A program made the translations under genes and the position numbers. This document shows, in pieces, positions 10,110 to 22,575 of a stretch of 64,000 nucleotides of DNA. Position 1 is the first letter of the stretch; each line of letters opens with the position of its first letter. Below the pieces are notes generated by a model. The model was not told the origin of the DNA, searched no databases, and was given only the letters and a program-made list of their open reading frames with translations. The DNA comes from Pterobdella sp. o SKG-2022 (lineage: Eukaryota > Annelida > Clitellata > Hirudinida > Piscicolidae): NCBI GenBank assembly GCA_964035795.1, contig OZ038320.1, forward strand, positions 15,873,760-15,937,759. Reading direction: 5' to 3'.

Positions 10110-11962
10110 GATGTAAAATCAAAGCATTGCGTTCCAAGACTAACACTTACATTAAGACTCCGGTCAGAGGCGACGAACCGGTCTTTTTGGTTACTGGACG
10201 AAAAGAAGACGTGTTGCAGGCAAAAAAAGAAATAATGTTAGCAGCTGACCATTTCACTCAAATTAGAGTGAATAGAAAAACTGCCATTAACAATAATCAA
10301 AAAAATGAATTCAAAAGCGAAAAATACATATTCGATTGTGAAAAAATGAAAGAAATGACCAAAAACAGAAAAGAAAACAAAACTGAAAAACCATTAGTAG
10401 CCAAAAGTTTTTATGAGAAAACAAGTGATAATGACAAAAGCTTAAAAGCGAGTGATAAAAACAACGCAGATTGCGGGTATTTTAGTAACAATGGTTCTTT
10501 AAAAAGTGGTGATTCTTCTTTTGAATCAATATCTTTATCTCCTTCCAACGCATCAAATCTATCAAAACTTATCATCAACACATCTTGTGCTACATTAACA
10601 AACAATGCAAATGAAAGTTACCTCAAAACCAACCACATTTGGTCAAAAGATTTTAGCACATCTGATGAAAATATTTCTATAGAAAAATCGGGAATATTAT
10701 GTGATAAAAATAATAATAATAACAATAATAATAATAATTTTAATAATAATGATAATTATTACAATTATTGTAAATATAATAATAATTTTCATAATAATGA
10801 AAATAATACTAATAACAACTTTAGTAATTGTTGTACTAGTAATAATAATAATAGTAACAGTAGAAGTAGTAGTAATAGTACTAGTAGTAGTGATAGTAGT
10901 AGTAGTATTAATAGCAGTAGTATTAGTAGTAGTAATAGTAGTGGTAGTAGTAGCAGTAGTAGTAATAGTAGTAGTAATAATAATGATAATAATAATAACA
11001 TTAACAATAATAATAATAAAAAAAACAAAGATAACATTGAATCAAGCAATCAAACCTCTTTACTGCAACAACACCAAATAACAAAAGAAGTGAGAGTGCC
11101 ATTCAAAGTGGTGGGTCTGGTTGTGGGACCAAAAGGCACCACGATAAAAAGGATCCAGGAAAAGACGCACACGTACATCGTCACTCCAGGAAGAGACAGG
11201 GAACCTGTCTTTGAAATCATTGGTTGTCCTGAAAACGTCCAAAAAGCAAAAAAAGAAATTGAAAGCTACATTTCATCAAGAACTAAATCTTTTTCTTCTA
11301 ATTCATTAGAAAATTCTTCATCTTTTTTTGAAATTCATAAGAGTTATGGAAACAAAATTTCAGTGTTGGGAGAGGGAGAAACTGCAACCAATGATAATTC
11401 AATTTATCCTAACTATCTTTATGGACGAATGGATGATAAAATAAATAATAGACTCGACTATGGAGACATCAGTTTTTCTAATTATTTGAAACCAGCTGAT
11501 TATAACTATCAGCCATTCAACAAAATGGGGAACATTATGACTAACCTTCAAAACACCACAAGTATCAACAACGATGAGTACAACAAAAATTTCAAAAATG
11601 AAAACGTCAAAAACATGGGTATATTTAATGATGATTGTATCAACAATACAAAAAGTAATATTGATCCCACAAGCTTCAATGATAGTAATGCGTGCACTTC
11701 AAACTTTGGCGAAATAATTAACTACAACATTCATAGCAATGGTGTCAAAGTTAATGATATGAATGATTCTAGTACTAATATTTCACAAATTTTATCTACT
11801 CTTTCTTCTGAAAACCAAAATTTTTATAAAAATCTTTCAGTTCCACATCATTTCATCACGCTGAATGAAGACATGAACAGAGTGGCATGTGAGGCGAACA
11901 AACCATACCTATGTTATTGTTGCAACTCATGCAGCTTTGGGGAGTGTGCCAGTGATGTGTGA
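10110..11962 (+). CDS. MEX-3-like KH-domain RNA-binding protein, last exon
   Basis: MEX-3 proteins bind target mRNAs through two KH domains and act in post-transcriptional control, classically in early embryos and germ line. Counting from the first whole codon (10112), residues 1 to about 50 are the second half of KH1 ([35 protein letters not shown]). Residues about 326-389 are a complete KH2 with the GxxG loop GPKG at 339-342 and [20 protein letters not shown]. The first half of KH1, including its GxxG loop, must be in an upstream exon, which I could not find in the window. Between the domains lies an unusually long linker of about 270 residues, with an Asn/Ser-rich tract at about 200-304. 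The tail is Asn-rich, low-complexity and ends in a short Cys-rich stretch ([12 protein letters not shown]); it lacks the C-terminal RING of vertebrate MEX3 proteins. Open for 616 codons, then TGA at 11960-11962. The open frame amid decayed DNA suggests a live gene. Confidence 0.9.
10709..11024 (+). repeat. AAT/AGT trinucleotide tract within the MEX-3-like CDS
   Basis: Imperfect trinucleotide repeats, in frame, mostly AAT (Asn) at both ends and AGT (Ser) in the middle. It encodes poly-Asn, poly-Ser, poly-Asn. All three frames are long and open on both strands, an artefact of the repeat. Confidence 0.9.
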
Positions 11963-14900
11963 ATTCTAGAATAATCATTTCCTCAATTTTGATATGTAGA
12001 AAAAGTTATTTTTTATCACCTTGTAGCTTTTACATGGAGTAAGCTTATGAATAACTCGATAGAACTCAATATATTTTATTTAAAAGCATTTTTAATATCT
12101 TCTCAAAACCAACCGTTATGTTATTATTTCGATAACTTTTGAACATAAATATTAATAGAAAATTTTTCAATTTTTTTCGTTTTTTTTTCAAATAACATAA
12201 GATTAATCACATGGTCAATGGGTTGATCATAAAACACAATTATTTTCAAATCTGTTAAATGAACACTGTCATATCTCAGCCTATGCATTGATTAACAACT
12301 ACTATAACAGAGTGCTGTGCTAAAATTTACACAAAGAATCAAGCATTAAGTGGCGGTAAAATCATTCATATTTCATTAATATGGAAATTTAAGCAATTGA
12401 TACCAATGCTTTGCCAATATTGAAAGTTTTTTTTCAAAATTCAAACAGAATAAGCTTATAATTTTATAATGTCTTTGCCAAAAGAAAAAGCTTTGGAAGG
12501 CTTGTTAAACTACATTATGGTTGAGTCTGCGTTGAAGCAACTTGAAACAACAGACTAGTGGCAAGAGAAAGGGAAAATTTATTCGAATAATGATTTGTGA
12601 ATGTTGCAAAAGTTCTGATAAAATATTTTAATAGGAATCACTTTAAGAAGTAAATAGCATCATATGCTTGGGTATTTTAATGAAACCACTTTATAATCAT
12701 TAGAGTCATCATTCATCCTGAAATTTGGTCCCATAGTTTAAATAACAAATTGATCAGCATCATTCAATTTTTCCCATTCTTTTATTCCATAATGCCCTAT
12801 TTAAGATTTTTTCAAAAAGAATTTTAAAAATCAAATCCAAAAAAAATTGAATTTTCAAAAGTTTTCTTAATTCAAAATTAATGCTTTTGCTTTCATTTTT
12901 CTGGTTGTGCAATCCATCTTTGAACTATGAAGAAACGTTGAAAAAATGGAAATTTTTTCAAAATCACATTCTATTTTCAATTTTTGCCTGAAAAATATTT
13001 CAAATTTCAGTTAGATTCATTCAAATAGTCAAAATGAGCTTTTTCTACCATATTCTATTGGAAGCGATGCATTGAACTCGCCCAATTATACTATCATTAA
13101 AGTTTTATCACTACATGCTCGAATATACAAATATATGCAGAAAGTCTCTTGGTAATAATTCAAATAAGTTTTTATTGTTTCGCGTATTGTCTTTATTGAT
13201 TGGTTGCAAGAGCTAATGATGTTTACGTGAGAGATGTAGTGGGCGTCAAAGTAGGTAGTGTAGTAATAAGAAAACGAAGCAAAGATACAAAATTAAACAT
13301 TTGAAAAAGATTTTTTATATATTCAAATAAATATTTCATAAGTATTTTGATTATATTTTTTCAGTTTCGTGTTCTTTCAAGTCGGAAAAAAACTCTGGAG
13401 TTTTGTCAAACAAAACTTTCATTAATAATTTCGTAACATGTCTCTTTTTATCGCTATTCGATATCTCTTTACAAACAGAGCAATTTAAAAGGATCCATTG
13501 ATTACTTGTCAATGTTTAGTTTTTTTGGTAAATTGTTATATGACATTTTCATCTAGTTTTAAAGAAAAAATTATAGAAAAGTAAAAATTGAAAAAGTAAA
13601 AAATGTTATATTTGAATAAGTTGAATTTTTTAATAGTTGACGGGTAAAAAAGGAAAACGAAATTGGATGACGTTTTGAAATTATGAAAATGATCAAAAAT
13701 CCATTTTTGTGTTTGAATTGGTTTAAAATATCTTTTTAACACTTTCATTTCTGTATTTTAAATGAAAGCAATGTTTAAAACTTTTGTTTTGAGAGTGGAA
13801 AAAATAACGCGTCAAGTTGAACTGGAATAAGTGTTCATTTTAATGGCACTTAGTTATTTTTATACATCTCTTAAGTTCACTGGATTGTATTTCTCTAACC
13901 ATCAACAAATATTAATTAAAAGAATTAAGATCATGCAAGAAATTTTTCAGAATTGAACACCTTCTTACTCAGCACAACTCACACTTTGAAGAATGTGTGT
14001 GCAGTGAATATTTCTTATCTTGCATATTTGTTGTCACATTTTTGTTCTTCACAATGATCACGGACATATCCGAGGATAAATGATAGCATAAACTTTCAGT
14101 CATTATTTTTCAAGTTTCTAATTTTAAATTTTTATCGAAATGATTTTCATTTTAGAAGCAATGTTTTCATCTGCATTTTGTCTTCTTTTCGCCGTTGCAA
14201 CTTGACACCATACGAATCATATCCTTCAAACGCATGTACATAAAAGTATAATTATCTATCGCATGTCTCAAATTATTGAAAAAATCTTTAATTTTGTTTG
14301 CGAAATTTTATTCTTCAGATGAAATTAATTTTTTCATTGTAAATCTTTTCATAGAAATATGGTTTGTCGAATCGTCAATATTGGTGAACTCTTTGGCTCA
14401 GGTTCATAGACAAGAAATGATTCTATGTTTTTTTAAAAAAGCAATTCATTAGACAAGAATTATTTCAAAATTTCTTAGCAGTGTTCCATCCATCTTATGT
14501 TGACTATTCATAGAAAAATATATAAAAGGTAACTTTCATTTAAAATTATAAGAATGATTCAATTGATATTTTTCTACATCACCGATTATTGACAAGATTG
14601 AATGTATTTTTTTACTCTCATGGGGTGTTACTCTTTATCTTTTAAATCGCTTCTGAACAGTACATTTCACTGTTATTGATGCTTGTGACAACACATTGCA
14701 ATAAGCTTGCGATGAGTTTTTAATCACTTTGTACAACTTCTTATTAATTTTATGCATTCAATTGAATCGATGTTTAATGTGTAGATTCGTAAACATGTGA
14801 AAGTTTTACACCGAAAACTTTACTTTTTAGATTTCAACTTATTTTGCAAAACATAAGCAAATCTAGTTTATTTTGAAGTGTTCTAACGGCAATTTTACTT

Positions 14901-16363
14901 CAAATGTCGTTGATTTAATTTGAGACGTCAATAATTGTTTTAATGTCGTGCCGTAAGTTGATGTCATTATTTTTGTCACATATCAAAGCGTGCCGTATGA
15001 AAGAGTGTTGGTCTAATTGAAAAATCTCGAAATCATATTTAAAATTTCTGTTTAAATTACACTAGCATTGGTTTGAAACCCATTTCGATCTTGAATTATG
15101 CGTTTTGTTGGCTACATTTCAATTTAAAATTTTACAAAATTACAGTTTTTCTAATCACTTCAAAAAAAACCTAAAATTTTCTTATGAAATCAACCTTTCA
15201 TACTTCATCGGCTTTTTTCCAGTTTATAAATTATTTTTCTTTATGCATAAGATAGTTTAAAAAGAGATTGTATGTTGGTGAGAAATGAGTTGTATCATTG
15301 ATGGTTTATGCACTTTTTATTTTTATGAATTTCGCGTGGATCTTGAACATTTTTAATGTAGAATTAAACTATCTAGAAAAATTTAACATAAGTTAATTCT
15401 CGAAGTATAACTATTTTCAATAAAATAAAAATCGTTAAAATACCAGTATTAACAGCAATAATAAGTAAAAAAAGCTCGAATGGGACTTGTTAACATACGT
15501 CTTATATTCGATAACAAATAATGGATGACATATGAAGTTTAATGTTTAAAATATAAGAAATAATGTTTGAAATATAAAAGATTTCGTTGAAAAAGAACAG
15601 ATAATAGTTGAAATAAAAGATTTAATAGTTGAAATATAATTAGTAGATCATCGCATGCCTATCGTAAAGCGAGAATAAAATCACATCGAAATGTATTTTC
15701 TCTTTCAAAATAAAATTTTAATATTATGATGTCGTTTTTATTTAAAAATGTGGAAACAAAGCACTGAGTGAAAATGATTGAAGCAATGCCAATTTTGTAA
15801 GACATACAAGTTCTTAATGCATTATTATACAAAAATCTTATAAATGACCGACTTGAGAATTCATCAAAAAAAAGATTGAAACAATTCTAAAAGTGAGATG
15901 GAAGTTTAAAAAGTTTTATAGATTCAAGGTTCAGTTTTGATAAAAAAATAAAATTGAAGCTGAAATGAACGTCCGAAATCAGCCTGCGAGGCTCACCAAT
16001 CTAAGTGAAGTATTAAAAAGTTTGTTAAGCTACTAAAATGTCGGTGCTAGTTGGTGGCTGTGACAAGAAAATTATTGGATGGCTTGAATGCGGATATAAG
16101 AGAGTTAAGACGGTATTAGGCGAGTAAAAAACTGCAACGGATGATGAAAAATTAAGGCGAAAAACTTCATATCTCCAATTATAATTTAAAAAATGATTTT
16201 TGGTTTGAAATATATCAGAAATGAATGCTGTCAAAAGTCAATTAAAGAATAAATTTTTATATCTCAAGCAAAATTGTGAATAAATCATTTCTAAATCTAA
16301 ATTTCATGTTTAAAATGTTTTCAAGTCCATAAAATTTTTTGACTTAACAAAATCCTTATCCCA
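11963..16363. other. 3-prime UTR and intergenic AT-rich DNA
   Basis: Directly downstream of the MEX-3-like stop. The first canonical AATAAA that I noticed is at 13326-13331, so the 3-prime UTR could be about 1.4 kb; unverified. The remainder has no recognisable gene or repeat. A weak internal repetition of AATAGTTGAAATATA-like words occurs at 15540-15645. Confidence 0.4.
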
Positions 16364-16364
16364 A

Positions 16365-16449
<85 letters not shown>
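16364..16449. repeat. (TA)n microsatellite
   Basis: About 42 TA units, with degenerate TA-rich sequence after it to about 16470. Confidence 0.95.
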
Positions 16450-16455
<6 letters not shown>

Positions 16456-16469
16456 AATATATAAATAAT

Positions 16470-17189
16470 ATGTATGTTTTTACAAAATTGGCTCATTACC
16501 ATGCCAGATTGTTGTAGTTTGTTTTATTTTTCACTTTCATGAATGCTTCAACACTCACAGACACAAAGCTCCTATTGATATCGTATACGACCTTGCTTTC
16601 AGAGGTTTTATTTGTTGGTTCACAACGTTTGTTCACTTTTAATTACAACGTTTTTTCATTTTAAGCCTCTTCCCTTTTCAAGAAGTAGTAAAAAGTTTAA
16701 AAGAGTTTTTTTCCAAGATTATTAGAGCCAATAAGAGAATTAATAATGAATTGACTTGGATGGGAATTAGTCTGCTTGCGTGCATTGGTATCTTGATAAC
16801 TCAAAGAAAAAAGTAATTATAAAAAAACTTATGAAAAAATTATTTTCAAAGTTTTTTCAATAACTGAAATGATATTTTCATGCAAGCCACAAAGCAATGA
16901 TGAAAAAAACTTATTCTAAAATTTAAGTCATTCAAGCACAAATTTATGGCTTTGCAAATTTTCGTTGCACAGTCGCAAATATTTATATGTTTTGTAGTCT
17001 AAAGGAAAATTCTTTGGTAACATTAAAGCAAACTTTCTAGCGCACTAATCAGCATGCCGTTTGTGATTTAAAACATAAATTTTGAAGGCCTATTTTGTGT
17101 TATTGAAGTTTTGTAAAACTGAAGTCACATGAAGGTAGATAAGTATTGAAAATAAAAATAACTATAGGTATAAAATCAATAGGTCAAAC
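16470..17189. other. AT-rich stretch, nothing recognised
   Basis: No conserved frame, repeat match or RNA gene seen. Confidence 0.4.
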
Positions 17190-17560
17190 AAAATATGAAA
17201 GTTGTCACTAGTGTCATCTTGCTGTCATTTTGACTCATCACGAAGAAAAAATTGTCATTCAAGGCTGAAACCAGCCATAACACATGCTTACCGAGCGATG
17301 TCTGTGCCTAATGCTTTTTATAGTGAGAAAAGACTTGGCACTCAAACGATCCCCCTTACTCCGCACATTTGTATTCGTCCAAAAAAAAACAAGTCAACAT
17401 CATTGAATAAAAAAGTGCCGCAGGTTTTATTTTGCAGTTGATACTTGATTTGACAAGATCTAATGGGCGTATCTCTCCGGATTTATCTGTGGGGGTTTAC
17501 TCCTTTAGCCTTCGCCTTCATCTTGGCCTTTTAAAAGGCAGTAGCAAGGGCCTTGATACG
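17190..17560. other. GC-richer island of unknown nature
   Basis: Base composition is visibly less AT-rich than its surroundings. Two short plus-strand frames overlap it (17202-17441, about 79 codons, and 17432-17770, about 112 codons, the second ending in low-complexity residues from TA-rich sequence). Neither resembles a family I know. It could be an old element, an exon or a non-coding transcript. Confidence 0.3.
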
Positions 17561-17635
17561 TTTATATTTATGTATATATTTTTATGTACCATTTCTCTTT
17601 TTTTCATTTTGATTGTATTTATATTATTGCTACGT

Positions 17636-17667
17636 TATATATATATGTATATATATATATATATATG
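17636..17667. repeat. Short (TA)n tract
   Basis: TA repeat interrupted once by TG, flanked by a T run. Confidence 0.8.
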
Positions 17668-17770
17668 CCTTTTTTTTTTAAATAATGAAGATGCTAGGAT
17701 TTTCCGAGATCACAGATTTCTTACATTGTTTCCCCCGCAGACAGCCCTTTATTCATACGAACTCACATAG

Positions 17771-20486
17771 AAACATTTTATTGATGTTTGCATGGAATTT
17801 TTGCATTTAATATGAAAAAAATTATTTTGAGAGAATTTAAATAAAAAGAAAATAACACCTACTGAATTTATTGTCGGATAGTTTTATGCTGGCATGCTTA
17901 TAAGTGACTTATGGAAACAACGTTTTATTATATAACCTATGTACAAACTTTTTTAGTTAGTTCCTATGTGCGAATAAACATATACAACTTTTTAAAGTAT
18001 TAATGAAGGCAACTAGTTTGTGATCTGCAACAATTTCTACAAAATATTTAGTTCTTGATCATATTTTGTATGTTTTTATTCAGAATAGGTTATGAAACAC
18101 CGGCTTTTGGTTTAACAATTGAAAAATGTAAAATAATTAAAAAAGCTTCCATTGCTGACTCTCGACACAAACTCGTGTTAAACTCTCTGCACCCCTCGGG
18201 AAGGCTTCATTGTTTATACTTCTTTGTCACTGACACTATGCTTTATTAATTCTTTTATTAATGATTTTTAAATTGAATAAAAATTTCCATAATTTAAATT
18301 TTAGACTATTTCCATAAAATGATATACAATAATGAAAAAATTGAATTCCCATCTTATTTTTTATATATTTAATCATATTATTTTGATTTACATTATTTCT
18401 AAAATATTTCGTTTTTTTCGCCATAAAACTTTTAAAATTTGATGCAGAAAAAAAAATTGAAATTACAATAAAAAAAATATTATCAATCTGTATTTTGTAT
18501 GCGCTCTAAACCCTCATTACAGGGTGGATGTTGAAACATTAGACAACAAGTAAACATTGCTACATAAATTTACCTTCGCCACAACTTTCTTAAGTACACG
18601 CCTTAATGTTACATTACTGCTATTACTGCTTTGATTCAACTGAAATAATGTTTGTTACTAATTTTATTATTCAAAAAATTTTTGGTCAAAAATATTGGGG
18701 CTTTGTTGACAATCATTTCTACTCTGTTCCTAAGTGAACTTAACTTCCTATAACGGGTGAGGTACTACATTTGTTGAAATGAAAGTATTGAAACATGAAA
18801 AAAAATTAAAAACGTAACTTTGTGAATTTTAAATTCAAAATCACCCAAATAAGTTCAATGGTTGACTCACAGGCATCAAGGTTTGACGAAACAGGGCATG
18901 GACTAAATGCCAAAAATAAGTCAGAAAAAAACTTTTAAAAAATTTTAAATTCTATTTTTTATTCATGAAACTTTTTTGTTAATTGAGAAACGTGAAAGAG
19001 GTAAGTGGCGCACATATGGTGGAAAACATGGGGTTACACACATATTTGATGGCACATTTGTGGTGGTCCACATTGACTTAGAGAGTGTAATACGGAAAAG
19101 TAAACTTTTTTATGCTATAACTAATATTATTTTTACAAATCCATACTATCAAGTTTTTTTCGCTGAAACATATTAAATAAATTCATAATTTAGTTTTTGA
19201 TATCATCGCTGACTTAATGTAAAAAGTCAAGAAAAGTTACTAAGTCTTTGAAAAATTACCAAACTACAAAATATATTTGTTGAAAAAAATCTTTTATATT
19301 GCAAATAAAAAGTTTTCGAAGGCAGATGTGGGTTATTAGAGTAAAGAAATGGCGATTTGTAAGGGAGGTTGCTGTAGTGGCATCAATCATCGAGGTGACC
19401 ACCTCTGGCAAGGTTGCGAAAGATTTATTAATTGCTTTTCACATCACCGCTTTTCAAATTTTCAACTTTTTGTCACGTGTTTTCTTGTTCTTAATTTTTC
19501 ATAAAATCATTTCACATTCTACTTTAGTTTTACATTCAAAATTTTGAATATTCCTTTCACCTCGAGTTTTGCAATCGAACCCATTTAAATGCTCAAACGT
19601 TCGAGCATTCAAAATTTTTTGAAACTTCTAGCAGCATTTATAACTTCGCTAAATAACTAATGGGGTTATAGGTAAATCAAGCAAGGTCTTTCGCATGCCT
19701 CCTTGACGTTTCGCTTAAACGGCTGCATTTACATTTTACTCGTGAAGCACTGTTTTGAAAACAAAGAATTTTTAATTAAAAACCATAATGTAATATGAAA
19801 ATAGGATGAAGTAAAATAACTGAACAACACTGAAAGCTAGTAAAAGATATAACAAAATAATTTTTCATATGAAATTTCGATAAGATGCCTCAAGAATCGT
19901 TTTTGAACTATGTAGTTTTTATAATTTTATTTTTTCTCAAAAAGTTTGAATGAATTTTTGAAATCAATTCAAAAGTATTAAAGTCTTGTGGAAATTTCAC
20001 AAAAACTGATGCAGCTAGCAAAACTGAATATTTATTTATATATGTGTTCAAAAATAAAAGCATCAGGTCTTCTTTACTTTTATATTTTTCTGATTACATG
20101 AATTACAGTGATATGGGAGCCACTTTGCGCCATACAGGTTGCTGTAAATAATTTCGGACTTTGAAATGGTTTTTAAATTATATGATAAAATAATGATATA
20201 AATTCAAAAGCAGCAAAAAAGTTAATGAAAGAAGCAAAAGAAAATGGATGGGCAAAAGCGTCAATCGTTTGCTAGGCAACCAATACAGCTTCGGGATACC
20301 TTTAAACCCCGAATCCATACATCCTACTTCTGAAAATTATTTTTTTTGAAATAAATTCACTAAAAAAATGTTATGTTGTATCTAAGACTGAAACCCTTGG
20401 TGAAACATATAAAATAAGGAATATTTTTAGTTCATTTGAGGTTATGAAAAACATTCAATAAATAAATAAATGAATAAATATATATA
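17771..20486. other. AT-rich intergenic DNA
   Basis: No supported gene. Short open frames at 18055-18249, 18976-19176 and 19299-19547 have no recognisable domain. A small hairpin word (AATGCTC/GAGCATT) occurs at about 19590-19612. Confidence 0.4.
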
Positions 20487-20657
20487 TTTTTTTTTTTTAG
20501 ATCGACTTTCAGTCGCCCCAATATTGGGGTTTTGTTAGCTCAACATATGATTCACAGGGCGCTACTACTTGTGAGTATAATTGTCGATTCGCGCGGGATT
20601 GAGCCCGGTTACTTTAGATAACTAGTCTAACGCTCTACCAGCTAAGCTATGCGGGCC
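20487..20657 (-). mobile_element. tRNA-Thr-like SINE, copy 1
   Basis: On the minus strand it starts GGCCCGCATAGCTTAGCTGG, a tRNA 5-prime half with an A box. An anticodon arm TTAGA-CTAGTTA-TCTAA follows, with AGT at the anticodon position, then a B box GGGCTCAATCCC. A body follows (GACAATTATACTCACAAGTA, then CAATATTGGGGCGACTGAAA) and a final A run of about 12. The same head and body recur at 48409-48566, so this is a SINE, not a tRNA gene. I found no target-site duplication. Confidence 0.85.
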
Positions 20658-20914
20658 ATGACAAAAAGTTGAAAAAAAAAAAATATATATATATATAACT
20701 TCATGGAACTCAACAAGTTGAAGTGAAATGATTAACAAAACTAATTAAAACAACTTATAAGAATAAAAGAAAATGGCTTACATAGAAACAAATCAAATTA
20801 ATAAAACATGCCTTTCAAGGTTATAATGACATACCGTAAATGAAACGGCATAAAAAAAAACAAAAAAAAGAATTCAACTTTAGTGGAATAAAAAATAAGG
20901 TAATAACAGACTAG

Positions 20915-21896
20915 ATTTATAACTTGGAGTTGTTTAGAATATATTTTTTCACAAGGGTTTTGAATAATTTAAATGATTTTATAGATTTAAGATTATCTGG
21001 TAATTGATTCCAGCGCTTAGCACCTTTCACTCTTAAAGATAATTTCTTTTTATTAGTTCTATATTTTTCTATAATTAAATTGTTAATATTTCTTATATTG
21101 TAGTTATAGGTTTTAGTGTTAAAGAAATCAGAGAAAGAGTTAGGAAGAAGATTATTTATATGTTTAAAACTAAATATTAAGGTGTGTAATATATTTATGT
21201 TAGTTATATTCAATATTTCTAAATCTTTATAATTAATATGTTTATCAAAAGGATTTTTAAAGATAATTCTGATTGTTAAGTTTTGTAGTGTTTGAAATTT
21301 TTTTATATTAGATTTATAATTACATCCCAAATAGTGTTCCAATAACTAATATGTTGGTAAAAAAGAGAGAAATACAAGTTTAAGAGAGTTTTAGTGTTTA
21401 GTTTATAAGTCTTTTTTAAGAAATATATTTTACTCTTTATTTTATATAATTTATTCACTAGATAGTCAATATGATGTTTAAAACTTAAATTATTATCAAA
21501 TATTATACCCAAGTATTTAAAGATTATTTTATAAGTAATAGGATTGTTATCTAATACAAAATTCAGATCGTTTATATTGAAATTAGTATTAATGTTTTTG
21601 AAAACAGTATAAGTTTTATTTGTATTAACATAAGATAATTATTTTTAAACCAATTATTAATACTTTTTAATTCATTATTAATATCATTGTTTATCTGTTT
21701 ATAGTTATCATTAGTAATAGGAAAAGAAATAAGAATATCATCAGCATAAATGAGTGTATCATATTTATTATTGTTGATAGGAAATCATTAATAAATAAGA
21801 TGAATAGTAAAGGACCTAATACTGAACCTTGGGAACTTCCCTAGATTTAATCAAAGGATTGGATTGTACCCCATTTAAATAAACCACTTGATTTCT
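20915..21896 (-). mobile_element. CR1/L2-like LINE, 3-prime part, antisense
   Basis: On the minus strand, starting at the assembly gap: a QGSVLGPLL-like RT block (frameshifted), then YADDILISFPITNDNYKQ, a KYLGIIFDNNLSFKHHIDYL block and a C-terminal region (LSLRVKGAKRWNQLPDNLKS). These are the terminal blocks of CR1/L2/jockey-type RTs. Very AT-rich codons, several frameshifts. The rest probably lies in the gap. Confidence 0.75.
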
Positions 21897-22096
21897 NNNN
21901 NNNNNNNNNNNNNNNNNNNNNNNNNNNNNNNNNNNNNNNNNNNNNNNNNNNNNNNNNNNNNNNNNNNNNNNNNNNNNNNNNNNNNNNNNNNNNNNNNNNN
22001 NNNNNNNNNNNNNNNNNNNNNNNNNNNNNNNNNNNNNNNNNNNNNNNNNNNNNNNNNNNNNNNNNNNNNNNNNNNNNNNNNNNNNNNNNNNNNNNN
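21897..22096. other. Assembly gap (200 N)
   Basis: Run of exactly 200 N. Open frames across it are meaningless. Confidence 1.
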
Positions 22097-22575
22097 ATAT
22101 GTCGCTGAAACAAACAAGATGAGGTCAAGAAAGAGTGGTCAGCAGATCAATAAAATTACCTTAAAAATGCGATGTGCTTTGCAAGAAGTTTTCAAATATT
22201 TTTGTGAATTTTTAGGTTAAAAAACCGGTATTTTTCGAGTTTCAAATTATGATTTAGCAAGCCTTAAAACATGGTAAATTATATTCTCAAGATAAAAGTA
22301 TAATTCAAAGTTTTCAATATCTTATATATGAGTTTTACCAAACAAGAAAATGTTTTTTTTTGCAAGCAATTACTTACGCAGTTTTTAAATACCTTAAACT
22401 TCGAAATATAAAGAATCTATTTGTGAAAGATTTCAAGATAAAAGCTGAATTGATTTACTGAGTAGGCTATGATATTGAAAAATTTTTTTTATATTTTTTA
22501 CAATGGTTGTAACAAATATATTATTTCATCTACAATCAAATAGCAGTTTTAGATGAAAAATTTCAAAATTTTTTT
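22097..22575. other. AT-rich stretch, nothing recognised
   Basis: Between the assembly gap and the Rex1-like LINE tail. No conserved frame seen. Confidence 0.4.

Noticed and set aside
10701..11081. Hydrophobic Ile/Val-rich (plus) and Leu-rich (minus) frames resembling membrane proteins
   Set aside because: They are other frames of the AAT/AGT tract; the KH-containing frame is the real one.
12469..12558. Small 29-codon frame with balanced codon use downstream of the MEX-3-like gene
   Set aside because: No family match, no splice context, and such lengths are expected by chance.
20480..20672. Target-site duplication around SINE copy 1
   Set aside because: Flanks are TA and A/T runs; no reliable repeat could be identified.
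21847..22220. Open frames across the first N run
   Set aside because: Mostly translated N; no information.
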